Shown here: positions 1 through 5,310 of the stretch, piece by piece
Layout: each line of letters opens with the position of its first letter
Numbering within the stretch: the first letter of the stretch is position 1
NCBI GenBank assembly: GCA_002498205.1
Contig: DAGQ01000043.1
Coordinates: forward strand, 1-9,957
Reading direction: 5' to 3'
DNA: 9,957 nt
From: Euryarchaeota archaeon UBA596
GTDB taxonomy: Archaea; Thermoplasmatota; Poseidoniia; Poseidoniales; Poseidoniaceae
Made by a program: the position numbers and the translations under genes
Notes under the pieces: generated by a model
Database searches by the model: none
Seen by the model: only the letters and a program-made list of their open reading frames with translations
What the model was told of the DNA's origin: nothing

Positions 1-1
1 T

Positions 2-391
2 GTTGAATTACCACCACCTCCTGCGCCACAAAGCTCACCTTATACTGTTGAAACCCCTGTGAATAACATAATTCAAAATTCAAAAAGTGAGGTTTTGAGT
101 CAAGGTTTAATTTGGCCTTGGGCGCCAAAAGACGAATGGGATTCAAAAAAATTAAGAGCGGAATTATTAGAAGCAATGGCGGCTGCAAAGAATGGAGAGA
201 ATAGTAAAGTAGAGGATGTTTTAGAACAAATTGGCCCTCACCTTGGAGAAAATATTGATTTATTATTTCATATAGGAGTCTTATTAAAAAGGCTTGGTAG
301 GGAATATGAGTTGGTACAAATGTTAACCAAAGCTCAAGCTCAATTTCCTGGCAATTCTGATGTTACAAATGCCGTATCAAAATTAAGTTAG
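2..391 (+). CDS. C-terminal part of a proline-linker/TPR-like protein (5' end outside the window)
   Basis: This reading frame is open from the first full codon of the window and ends at a TAG. It most likely belongs to a longer gene that starts upstream. A GTG at 59 could begin a 110-residue product, but the codons before it give a Pro-rich stretch (four prolines in a row, then P-Q-S-S-P), which looks like an interdomain linker. After the linker comes an amphipathic helical segment rich in Ala, Leu, Glu and Lys. Its last 50 residues (around L-F-H-I-G-V-L-L-K-R-L-G and A-Q-A-Q-F-P-G-N) resemble one or two TPR-like helix pairs. A protein-protein interaction role is inferred; the main domain is not visible, so I assign no function. 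The next gene follows on the same strand with about 11 to 101 nt between, depending on where that gene starts. Confidence 0.6.
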   Translation, partial: VELPPPPAPQSSPYTVETPVNNIIQNSKSEVLSQGLIWPWAPKDEWDSKKLRAELLEAMAAAKNGENSKVEDVLEQIGPHLGENIDLLFHIGVLLKRLGREYELVQMLTKAQAQFPGNSDVTNAVSKLS

Positions 392-402
392 GTTGTGATT
401 AA

Positions 403-492
403 CTGGAACGCCTCCAGCCTACTAAAAAAATCGATATTGACGATTCGGATTTAATTTTAACTCCGATTAAAGGTTCTGATCTGAATGGGATA
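403..492 (+). other. In-frame coding-like extension upstream of the GNAT ATG
   Basis: The acetyltransferase frame stays open for 30 codons upstream of the ATG at 493, back to a TAA at 400-402. The translated stretch ends with D-L-I-L-T-P-I-K-G-S-D-L-N-G-I, then runs into M-N-A-I-N-E-K-P-E-D-L. This matches the usual GNAT opening (strand L-x-L-x-P-L, then x-x-S-D-x-x-x-I). There is no ATG, GTG or TTG in this stretch. The first codon after the stop is CTG (403), 3 nt after GTGAT (395-399), which could pair with the 16S rRNA 3' end. A second route is a GTG at 395 in another frame, joined across the seven-A run at 424-430. The stretch therefore points to a non-standard start, a frameshift or a sequence error. 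Confidence 0.5.
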
Positions 493-990
493 ATGAATGC
501 AATTAATGAGAAACCTGAAGATTTAATGAATGCAATGCCATGGGTGAACACTAGTCGAAAAATAAGACCTCAAATTATCAATTTTGTATTAGAATCAGAA
601 ATTCAAAGTGACTGTGGCGAGATTAATCTTTGGTCAATAAAAAAAACTGATACTAATGAATTAATAGGTTTGATTGGTGTAGATAATATGACGCATCAGG
701 GTGGAGATTTAAACTTTGGATATTGGGTAAAATACAGTTTTCAAAAGAGAGGGGTTGCTTCAAAAGTTATTCCTGAAGTACTAAAATGGTTATCTAAATT
801 TCATAATTCTAAAACTCTTGAAATAACTGTAAACCCAGATAACATTTCTGGTTTAGCAACATGTAAATATATAATTAGAAAAATGAAATTAGATGAAAAT
901 AGTTTTGAAGAAACGATATTATTACATCACAATAAAAAAGTTTTATACCATACCTATATGTTTCCGCTTAAAAATATTTATTGGGGGTAA
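493..990 (+). CDS. GNAT-family N-acetyltransferase, RimJ/RimL type
   Basis: Predicted cytoplasmic acetyl-CoA-dependent acyltransferase. From the first ATG it is 165 residues. The visible core includes the strands around N-E-L-I-G-L-I-G-V (residues 55-63) and N-F-G-Y-W-V (74-79), where family members often read L-G-Y-W. These are followed by the acetyl-CoA pyrophosphate-binding loop F-Q-K-R-G-V-A-S-K (83-91, the Q/R-x-x-G-x-A/G motif). The late helix N-P-D-N-I-S-G (114-120) corresponds to the N-x-x-S motif of RimJ/RimL proteins. The substrate cannot be read from sequence: protein N-termini, amino sugars and small amines are all used in this family. The first beta strand and helix expected for the fold lie partly upstream of this ATG, so the true start may be earlier (see 403-492). 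The stop is 4 nt before the deacetylase start, so the two are almost certainly co-transcribed. An acetyltransferase paired with a glycan deacetylase suggests an amino-sugar substrate, but that is inference. Confidence 0.75.
   Translation: MNAINEKPEDLMNAMPWVNTSRKIRPQIINFVLESEIQSDCGEINLWSIKKTDTNELIGLIGVDNMTHQGGDLNFGYWVKYSFQKRGVASKVIPEVLKWLSKFHNSKTLEITVNPDNISGLATCKYIIRKMKLDENSFEETILLHHNKKVLYHTYMFPLKNIYWG
983..987 (+). promoter_or_regulatory. Shine-Dalgarno site of the deacetylase gene
   Basis: A GGGGG run followed by TAA lies inside the last codons of the acetyltransferase, 7 nt before the ATG at 995. It supports 995 as the start over the in-frame ATG at 893, which lies inside the acetyltransferase, has no comparable site and would add a poorly conserved Lys/Tyr/Ile-rich leader. 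Confidence 0.6.
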
Positions 991-994
991 ATGT

Positions 995-1825
995 ATGAAA
1001 AAGTTATTCCCAATTTGGTTAACAATAGATTCTGATGATATTTTTCATCACCCTAAATTTCAAGGACATCCAACTAGAAGTAATAAAAAAGATGTAAAGA
1101 ATTCGATCAGTGAAAAAATGAGACTTAGTTTTGAACGATTTAATAAATGGCATGAAGAAAATATTGATTTGCCCGTAACAATTTTTTTAATTGGTGAACA
1201 GTTAGAATGTGAAGATTTTAAATTATTATTAAAAAAATTAATTAAAAAAAGTAACGAATTAGATGGTAAAATTACAATTGGTTGCCATGGATATAAACAT
1301 AGATGTTGGTCTGCCTTTGGGCCTGATAAAGATGGCTTTACGAAAGATTTGCAAAATGCAAAGAAAATCATTAAACATCATGTCAAAAACTCTTGGAGGC
1401 CTTGGTTTAGAGCGCCTGGAGGATATATCGCACCATGGATGGCAGAGATTCTTAGAACTGAGAATTTTGAACTAGATTCCTCAATAAATCCAACAAGATT
1501 TCTAGCTATCAAATCTGGGAAGGCTGAAAAAGGGTTTGGATTCAATGGATGGAATTCAATCGATAAAGCTATGAATAATGCTCACATTATTGAAAGGCCG
1601 TGGTTAACTACTTTTTTTCCAGCATTTCCTGCTTGTGGGCCTGCATTACATTTTCCAATTTTAAAATATTTTGCAAATTCAACCTGGAAAAAATTTACTA
1701 ATTACAGAGTAGCTACTTATGATGAAATCTTAAATAAAAATATAAAAATTACAACAGTATATTGGCATTTGCTGGATTTTAGTAAAAATAAAGGTACATG
1801 GGTCCCTCCATTAAGGATAATTTAA
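995..1825 (+). CDS. Polysaccharide deacetylase family protein (NodB/CE4 fold)
   Basis: Predicted metal-dependent hydrolase that removes N- or O-acetyl groups from a sugar polymer or lipid-linked sugar; 276 residues. The NodB motifs are visible in order. Motif 1 is I-D-S-D-D (11-15), with the catalytic and metal aspartates. Motif 2 is the metal-binding pair H98 and H102 in C-H-G-Y-K-H. Motif 3 is F-R-A-P-G-G (138-143), with the substrate Arg. Motif 4 is D-S-S (161-163), and motif 5 is Y-W-H (256-258), giving the late catalytic His. No signal peptide or membrane segment is seen, so it probably acts in the cytoplasm on a precursor such as a nucleotide-sugar- or lipid-linked intermediate. The start at 995 is backed by a good SD site. 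It lies just downstream of the GNAT gene, and its stop directly abuts the stop of the opposite-strand gene. Family assignment is firm; the substrate is unknown. Confidence 0.85.
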   Translation: MKKLFPIWLTIDSDDIFHHPKFQGHPTRSNKKDVKNSISEKMRLSFERFNKWHEENIDLPVTIFLIGEQLECEDFKLLLKKLIKKSNELDGKITIGCHGYKHRCWSAFGPDKDGFTKDLQNAKKIIKHHVKNSWRPWFRAPGGYIAPWMAEILRTENFELDSSINPTRFLAIKSGKAEKGFGFNGWNSIDKAMNNAHIIERPWLTTFFPAFPACGPALHFPILKYFANSTWKKFTNYRVATYDEILNKNIKITTVYWHLLDFSKNKGTWVPPLRII

Positions 1826-2200
1826 CTATTCTTCTTCAAATTTTTCAATTAATAATTTCTTTTCTAATGAAGTCCAAGCACTACTTGATTTGGAATCTTC
1901 TAAATGTTCCTCTAATAATGATTCTTCAAAGTTCTCTTTTCTTTTTTCTTCATCTAAATCTGGAAAAATATTTTCAAATATTTCGGGTTTTTTCCAAATT
2001 AAAAAACCTAAAATTATGAAGATTACAGAAAAAAGCGGAATGAACCAACCAAATGAATTGGTTGGAATACAATTTTGGAGTTCTGAAGTACAACTTTCTG
2101 GGGGCAATAAACCCATAGAAAAAAGAAAACCTGTTACGACAAGCAAGCCTAATCCCGTACCTAAAAAAATACGGCGCGCTGCTGTTGCAGGCGTATTCAT
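1826..2200 (-). CDS. Small membrane protein with two predicted helices, function unknown
   Basis: I do not recognise this 124-residue protein. Two hydrophobic segments are clear: about residues 11-32 (Gly/Leu/Val-rich after R9-R10) and about 50-69 (Phe/Ile-rich, ending W-K-K). The short loop between them carries two cysteines (C37 and C44), which could form a disulfide if the loop faces outside. The remaining 50 residues form a highly charged Glu/Lys tail, probably cytoplasmic by the positive-inside rule. The start is supported by GAGGT overlapping the TGA of the upstream NTPase gene, with 9 nt between the genes, so translation is probably coupled to it. The opposite strand holds a Ser/Lys-rich open frame over the same bases, but that has no SD site or recognisable fold and is taken as an artefact. 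Confidence 0.7.
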   Translation of the reverse strand: MNTPATAARRIFLGTGLGLLVVTGFLFSMGLLPPESCTSELQNCIPTNSFGWFIPLFSVIFIILGFLIWKKPEIFENIFPDLDEEKRKENFEESLLEEHLEDSKSSSAWTSLEKKLLIEKFEEE

Positions 2201-2209
2201 AATACAACC

Positions 2210-2797
2210 TCAATAAACCTCGTAAAGTAACTTGTGGATTTTATAGGGTAATAATGGCCTGTTTACTGGGGTTACTTCTAAAACTCGTGCATCGTCTCTT
2301 CTTCTAATATCTTGTAATAATGGATGACGGCTCTTCTTATGCAGAGTCATTAATGATGGTTTATCGGCCTCTAATGCTGCACGTACTGTTGTTACAAAAA
2401 GATCTGATTCTACAGTAAATTTACCAATTTCATCAATCATCAAAACTTCATAATTTTTGGTTGCATCTTCAATTGCGGGTACACCAACTCTTTCTAATTC
2501 TTCAAGATTTAAACCGAATCCTAAAACTCTCATTCTAGAATCTATATCTCTATGTGCCACAACCCCACGTTCACCTGTTTGATAATTTACGCATTCGAAT
2601 CCAACGCGTTCTCCCTTCTCATTTTTTATTGGTTCCATGAACATGCCACCAACAATTTTGTAATTTTCAAACTCTTCGCCTTTTGAGGTTAATTCATTCT
2701 TCCTCTGTTCGATTAACATATCAACTGTCTTTTTTAAGACGCCACTTTTACCACTCCGTGGTAATCCTGTAATTCCAATCTTTGGTTGTATTCCCAT
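2210..2797 (-). CDS. THEP1-type nucleoside-triphosphatase (P-loop NTPase)
   Basis: Predicted soluble NTPase of the THEP1 family, whose studied members hydrolyse several NTPs slowly; the cellular role of the family is poorly defined. At 195 residues the length is normal. The Walker A loop is G-L-P-R-S-G-K-S (11-18), just after the first strand, as in THEP1 proteins (G-x-P-G-x-G-K-T). Walker B is V-L-M-I-D-E-I-G-K-F (118-127), matching the D-E-I-G-x-M/F signature. A further conserved stretch is P-S-L-M-T-L-H (147-153), and V-N-R near the C-terminus (178-180) matches the late Asn-Arg motif. The second Gly of the usual G-x-P-G loop is Arg14 here, a tolerated variation. GGAG lies 10 nt before the ATG. 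It is the middle gene of a minus-strand set between the TerB-like gene (98 nt upstream) and the membrane protein (9 nt downstream), so the three may share a process, though none names it. Confidence 0.85.
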   Translation of the reverse strand: MGIQPKIGITGLPRSGKSGVLKKTVDMLIEQRKNELTSKGEEFENYKIVGGMFMEPIKNEKGERVGFECVNYQTGERGVVAHRDIDSRMRVLGFGLNLEELERVGVPAIEDATKNYEVLMIDEIGKFTVESDLFVTTVRAALEADKPSLMTLHKKSRHPLLQDIRRRDDARVLEVTPVNRPLLPYKIHKLLYEVY

Positions 2798-2895
2798 CCT
2801 AAATAAACTCCATTAAATTGCAATTGACTGTGCTGACATTCTCGTTGACATAGTAACTAATTAAAAAAGATAACTTCAACTTGAATGTTTTAAAT
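2798..2895 (-). terminator. Short intergenic region with an oligo-T signal and possible promoter
   Basis: This 98 bp gap separates the TerB-like and THEP1 genes on the minus strand. Read on that strand, a run of six T (2863-2868) lies about 30 nt past the TerB-like stop. No hairpin is evident, which fits archaeal oligo-T termination. The same AT-rich block (TTTTTTAATTAG) could act as a TATA-like element for the NTPase gene. GGAG at 2808-2811 is that gene's SD site. I cannot tell read-through from separate transcription. Confidence 0.35.
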
Positions 2896-3330
2896 TCACT
2901 CTTCTATCCCAAGAATCTCTAGGCCTTCTTTCATCCAACTCCAACCTCTTTGACACCATTCTACTAACTGAGTAATAGAAGATTTATCCATATCAAATTT
3001 TTCTGCTATCAAATATAATGTTTCTAATTCTTCATCATCAATTTCCCCGTCAATAGCTGACATCAAAACTGAATCTCTTAAAGCCAATCTACCAGCCTTC
3101 TGAGACATGTCTTTTAGAGCGGATTCAAGAGAGGGTGGCTGTTTCAAATATTGCCTAATTTGTTTTCTTAATGATGGAGGTAGCATTGCTGTACCTAATC
3201 TTGATTCGAATAAAGCCATCTCCTCAAATGTTAATTCGCCGTCTATTCGCGATAAATGTGCTAATAATTTAGCGTAAGAAAATCTATCTTCTGTTGATAA
3301 TTCATGCAGTTGGTCTGGTAGCATTAACAT
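2896..3330 (-). CDS. TerB-like acidic helical protein
   Basis: A 144-residue all-helical protein resembling the TerB/tellurite-resistance family, a small fold often found with metal- or stress-linked membrane systems. The evidence is two internal repeats of the family signature (alanine/serine, x, I-D-G-E, then acidic residues): S-R-I-D-G-E-L-T-F-E-E (27-37) and S-A-I-D-G-E-I-D-D-E-E (91-101). Each is followed by an amphipathic helix. In TerB these acidic clusters bind metal ions; that this protein does so is inference. No signal peptide or membrane helix is seen. It starts at ATG 3330 (a second ATG lies 6 nt later) with no SD site, consistent with a leaderless or short-leader first gene. It is the promoter-proximal gene of the set with the THEP1 NTPase and the two-helix membrane protein. 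No other ter genes are present, so tellurite resistance should not be assumed. Confidence 0.6.
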   Translation of the reverse strand: MLMLPDQLHELSTEDRFSYAKLLAHLSRIDGELTFEEMALFESRLGTAMLPPSLRKQIRQYLKQPPSLESALKDMSQKAGRLALRDSVLMSAIDGEIDDEELETLYLIAEKFDMDKSSITQLVEWCQRGWSWMKEGLEILGIEE

Positions 3331-3339
3331 ACGCTCGTG

Positions 3340-3400
3340 GGTTTATGCCCATAATAGAATCGCATCAATTTATGATTTTTTAATTAAATTATACCGTTTA
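3340..3400. promoter_or_regulatory. Divergent AT-rich promoter region
   Basis: The gap between the divergent TerB-like and glycosyltransferase genes holds a continuous AT block (about 3366-3393, including TTTTTTAATTAAATTATA). It could supply TATA boxes in both directions at suitable distances from either start. Neither gene has an SD site, which fits leaderless or short-leader transcripts. The exact boxes are not resolvable by eye. Confidence 0.4.
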
Positions 3401-3431
3401 GTTGATTGCCGAAGAATTATTCGATAGCACG

Positions 3432-4601
3432 ATGCCTAAGATCGCAATGCTAGTTTCTAACAGACATGATCCTGATCCTCGTGTACAAAAAGAAGCTGAA
3501 GCATTAACTAAAGCAGGATATTCTGTTTGTATCTATGCTTACGATAGATTACATGAAATTAGTGCTGAAAAAGAAATTATTAATGGAGTTGAAATCAATA
3601 GAATTAGGACTCAATTAGTTCCGTATGGGAAAATTTTGAAAACTGGAAAGGGTTTGAGACAATTTCGTTCTATCGTGAAAAAGAAATTACTACAATCACC
3701 AGTAGATATTGTACATTGTCATGATCAAGATACTTGTTCTGTGGGATTATGGTGGAAAAAGCAAGGTAGAGGCAAATTTGTATTTGATGCTCATGATTTA
3801 TATTGGACATGGCTCTTACTGCCAAATCCAAAATCATTAATCCGGAAATTTGGTGCATTAATTTTGAAGAGAAGAGATAAAAAATATGCTCAAAATGCAG
3901 ATCTATTAATTGTTGCTACCGGTAAAATCGGAGAGAAAAATGGTTATCAAGAAATTTATAATAAATGGAGAGAAAATAGTGTTGTAATATTTAATGCTGA
4001 AAATAATTATTCTGATTCTTGGTCATATCCTGAACAATTTACAATTGGGTATTTCGGTAATTTGAGGGATTATAAAATGTTTAAGACATTAATTGATGCT
4101 ATCCTATTAATTGATGAAAAAATTCGACCTCATCTAAGAATCGCTGGTTCTGGTGCTGCTTCTAAAGAAATTGCAAAATTATTTGATAAATTTCCACAAA
4201 TAAATTGTAAAATTTCAGGAAGATATAACCATTCTGAACTTAAATCTTTGATGGATGAAAGTACCGTACAATATTGTCTTTATTCACGAAAAAGAGGAAA
4301 CATAGAATTTACAGTACCTGCAAAATTATTTTCTGCTGCTGCATGTGGGAAAAAAGCGATGGTAAATTTTAATTCCTTGGCATCCGAAGTTTGTAACCTA
4401 AATGATTGGGGGTGGGAAGTAGATGAAGAGAATATAAATGAAATTTCAAAATTAATAGAGAAACTAATACATACATGGAATAATCTTTCTACTGAACAGA
4501 AAAATAGTCAATTCCCTTTTGGTGAATTTAAAAATAAAATTAACTGGGATTCTCAAGCAGAAAAATTAGTTGAAGCTTATAAAATCATTAATAAGCCATA
4601 A
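3432..4601 (+). CDS. Glycosyltransferase, GT4-like (GT-B fold)
   Basis: Predicted retaining glycosyltransferase that moves a sugar from a nucleotide donor onto a surface glycan, glycolipid or glycoprotein precursor; 389 residues from ATG 3432. The N-terminal Rossmann domain opens with P-K-I-A-M-L-V-S-N and D-P-R-V-Q-K-E-A-E-A-L (14-25), typical of GT4. It also has D-I-V-H-C-H-D (92-98) and F-D-A-H-D (118-122). The C-terminal donor domain begins at about 203 with F-T-I-G-Y-F-G-N-L, followed by L-R-I-A-G-S-G (235-241). The donor-binding region around 292-311 reads E-F-T-V-P-A-K-L-F-S-A-A-A-C-G. The usual second Glu of E-x7-E-type motifs appears to be Ser301, a departure worth noting. A TTG at 3402 could add ten residues, but the fold starts at the ATG and neither has an SD site. 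The last 14 bp overlap the 3' end of the convergent gene. Donor and acceptor are unknown. Confidence 0.85.
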   Translation: MPKIAMLVSNRHDPDPRVQKEAEALTKAGYSVCIYAYDRLHEISAEKEIINGVEINRIRTQLVPYGKILKTGKGLRQFRSIVKKKLLQSPVDIVHCHDQDTCSVGLWWKKQGRGKFVFDAHDLYWTWLLLPNPKSLIRKFGALILKRRDKKYAQNADLLIVATGKIGEKNGYQEIYNKWRENSVVIFNAENNYSDSWSYPEQFTIGYFGNLRDYKMFKTLIDAILLIDEKIRPHLRIAGSGAASKEIAKLFDKFPQINCKISGRYNHSELKSLMDESTVQYCLYSRKRGNIEFTVPAKLFSAAACGKKAMVNFNSLASEVCNLNDWGWEVDEENINEISKLIEKLIHTWNNLSTEQKNSQFPFGEFKNKINWDSQAEKLVEAYKIINKP

Positions 4602-5211
4602 AAACATCATCATCAACTTCTACGATTTTCTCTTGTGAAAGTAAAAAATCTATTCCTTCTTCGACTTCAATTTTACTGATTCCTCTTTTTGACAATTCAA
4701 CTATAATTTGCTTACTAGAAAGCCCTTTATTTTCTTTGTTTTTTAATCCTTCTAATTCCATCAGAATTAATTGGCTTGTAACTGCTAATAATGGATCGTC
4801 ACCTGGATGAATTGATGAAACATTGGGCCCAAAAAATTCGGATAAATATTTCAAGTAACTCGGTTCTGAAGATTCTTCTTCCTCTTCAATTACTTTGTTA
4901 ATTTCACTCTCGAATTCAAATGTGTCAAATAAATTTGTTTGGCCTTTGTCTTTTTCCTGTTTTTGGGGTTCTAATCTGCGGCCCAAGTTTTCCAAACGAA
5001 AAATTCTCTGCTTTGCTCTTAATTTCTCTTTTTTTAGGTCTATTGCAAGCATTTCCAATTCATCTATCGCTCTTTCATGCAACCAATCCCTAAAATCCCA
5101 TTTTGGATTAATGGCTAACATAAGGTCCCACATCCTCATTACAGAGTCAGGTAATGAGATTGAGTCTACTTCTCCGGAACCATGTTCATCTGGCGCATGT
5201 TTGTCCTTCAT
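4588..5211 (-). CDS. Unrecognised protein with coiled coil and winged-helix-like C-terminus
   Basis: No family is recognised; 207 residues from ATG 5211 (a GTG at 5220 would add three). Residues 15-50 read like a beta strand plus helices, with S-I-S-L-P-D-S-V-M (17-25) similar in pattern to ribbon-helix-helix proteins. A long charged helix (about 45-80), suited to a coiled coil, follows. The middle is acidic and probably disordered, with seven residues in a row that are acidic or Ile/Val around E-E-E-E-E (109-113). The C-terminal 45 residues (L-S-S-K-Q-I-I-V-E-L-S-K-R-G, then I-D-F-L-L-S-Q-E-K-I and V-D-D-D-V-F) have the helix-helix-helix-wing pattern of a winged helix. A DNA-binding or regulatory role is therefore possible, but this is inference. 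There is no SD site. Its 3' end overlaps the glycosyltransferase by 14 bp, and it diverges from the dehydrogenase gene. Confidence 0.65.
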   Translation of the reverse strand: MKDKHAPDEHGSGEVDSISLPDSVMRMWDLMLAINPKWDFRDWLHERAIDELEMLAIDLKKEKLRAKQRIFRLENLGRRLEPQKQEKDKGQTNLFDTFEFESEINKVIEEEEESSEPSYLKYLSEFFGPNVSSIHPGDDPLLAVTSQLILMELEGLKNKENKGLSSKQIIVELSKRGISKIEVEEGIDFLLSQEKIVEVDDDVFMAY

Positions 5212-5220
5212 TATGCACAC

Positions 5221-5305
5221 ATTAACTAAGAGGGTTGATGAACTGTTCTCTCAAAAATAATAAGTAATCTGAATAAATTAGTTCAAGTATAGGTGACTTT
5301 TGGAA
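5221..5305. promoter_or_regulatory. Divergent promoter region upstream of the dehydrogenase
   Basis: The roughly 100 bp between the divergent starts carry AT-rich stretches at plausible TATA distances for each direction. One is CTGAATAAATTAG (about 5270-5282) for the plus-strand dehydrogenase. The other, on the minus strand, is TTATTATTTTTG (about 5251-5262) for the winged-helix-like gene. GGAAG (5302-5306) lies 4 nt before ATG 5311 and may be a weak SD site. No operator repeat is evident. Confidence 0.3.
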
Positions 5306-5310
5306 GTGTC

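Noticed and set aside
893..994. Longer N-terminus for the deacetylase starting at ATG 893
   Set aside because: It would overlap the acetyltransferase by about 100 bp and add a Lys/Tyr/Ile-rich leader. The ATG at 995 has an SD site and begins right at the fold.
1890..2216. Plus-strand open frame of 108 codons opposite the two-helix membrane protein
   Set aside because: Its product is a Ser/Lys-rich low-complexity chain without a recognisable fold or SD site. The minus-strand frame has two good membrane helices and an SD coupled to the upstream gene.
2896..3330. A tellurite-resistance operon
   Set aside because: Only one TerB-like protein is present; no TerC, TerD or TerZ-like genes are nearby, so resistance cannot be claimed.
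4895..5260. Plus-strand open frame of 121 codons opposite the winged-helix-like gene
   Set aside because: It is rich in Ser, Phe and Cys, as expected for the antisense of a Glu/Lys-rich gene, and has no motif. The minus-strand gene has coherent structure.
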